Shown piece by piece: positions 6,241-6,456 of a stretch of DNA of 6,456 nt (positions are counted from its first letter, which is position 1; each line of letters starts with the position of its first letter). The stretch comes from DASUMF01 sp040510575. GTDB lineage: Bacteria; Actinomycetota; Acidimicrobiia; IMCC26256; DASPTH01. The notes beneath the pieces were generated by a model. It saw nothing but the letters and a program-made list of their open reading frames with translations, did no database searches and was not told the origin of the DNA. The position numbers were made by a program, and so were the translations under genes. The stretch lies in assembly GCA_040510575.1 (NCBI GenBank), contig JBEVIU010000013.1, positions 1 to 6,456 of the forward strand, given 5' to 3'.

Positions 6241-6456
6241 CGACCTTCCGCGCGGCGGTGCATCACAGTGAGTACTTGCCGCCGGGCGCGACCGAGGTGA
6301 ACGCAATCGTCACGTTCCGCGCCACCGGCGCTGGTGACATTTCGGTGAGTGCTGCGCTGCGGGTCTGGACACCGCAGAGCGCGTCGGTGCGGTTCGTCCG
6401 GCAGGTGGCTCCCACAATCGACGACCTGACCACCCGCCGCATCGACATCGATGAAC
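6237..6456 (+). CDS. N-terminus of a probable VWA-domain protein, cut by the window end
   Basis: The frame is open from GTG at 6237 to the last base, giving 73 complete residues. The start is fixed by a strong GGAGGAG site 5 bases upstream and by a 4-bp GTGA overlap with the phosphatase stop. Key residues are EYLPPGATEVNAIVTF (12-27), which resembles the beginning of VWA-domain proteins that, as I recall, follow PP2C genes in actinobacterial PknG operons. The rest of the visible part (about 33-73) looks like beta-strands preceding a VWA core. The MIDAS motif (DxSxS) that would prove a VWA domain lies beyond the window, so the name rests on this short match and on gene order. VWA proteins often act as metal-dependent scaffolds with kinase and phosphatase partners. 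No signal peptide is visible, so it is likely cytosolic. Confidence 0.65.
   Translation, partial: MTTFRAAVHHSEYLPPGATEVNAIVTFRATGAGDISVSAALRVWTPQSASVRFVRQVAPTIDDLTTRRIDIDE

Overview
The window is a compact, wholly plus-strand piece of a high-GC genome (roughly 70% G+C by eye, with strong G/C third-position preference). It is almost certainly from an actinobacterium. The gene set is the one built around the soluble Ser/Thr kinase PknG in Actinomycetota: GlnH-type periplasmic binding lipoproteins, a helical companion protein, PknG, a PP2C phosphatase and a VWA-type protein. A lineage such as Acidimicrobiia or another deep actinobacterial group is possible, but that is a guess.

Layout: (1) 1-919, 3' part of a GlnH-like amino-acid-binding protein; (2) 916-1914, a second, complete GlnH-like lipoprotein that aligns with the first end to end; (3) 1914-3116, a 400-residue soluble helical/coiled-coil protein; (4) 3113-5314, PknG (733 residues: N-terminal zinc-finger-like motif, Ser/Thr-rich linker, rubredoxin-like motif, kinase, C-terminal TPR region); (5) 5311-6240, PP2C phosphatase with an N-terminal zinc ribbon; (6) 6237 to the window end, N-terminus of a protein resembling the VWA proteins of PknG/PP2C operons. 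Every gene junction overlaps by 1 or 4 bases, so there is no intergenic DNA and no internal promoter or terminator is visible. The transcription start and the end of the operon lie outside the window.

Working model (inference from family knowledge): in mycobacteria a GlnH lipoprotein senses extracytoplasmic amino acids and, through the membrane protein GlnX, tunes PknG, which phosphorylates the FHA protein GarA/OdhI to control glutamate and 2-oxoglutarate metabolism. Here two GlnH-like sensors are coupled to PknG, but no transmembrane protein is encoded in the window; a soluble helical protein sits in the slot between sensor and kinase. The PP2C phosphatase and the VWA-like protein would add an off-switch and a possible scaffold. 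No mobile elements, CRISPR arrays, RNA genes or regulatory RNAs were seen.
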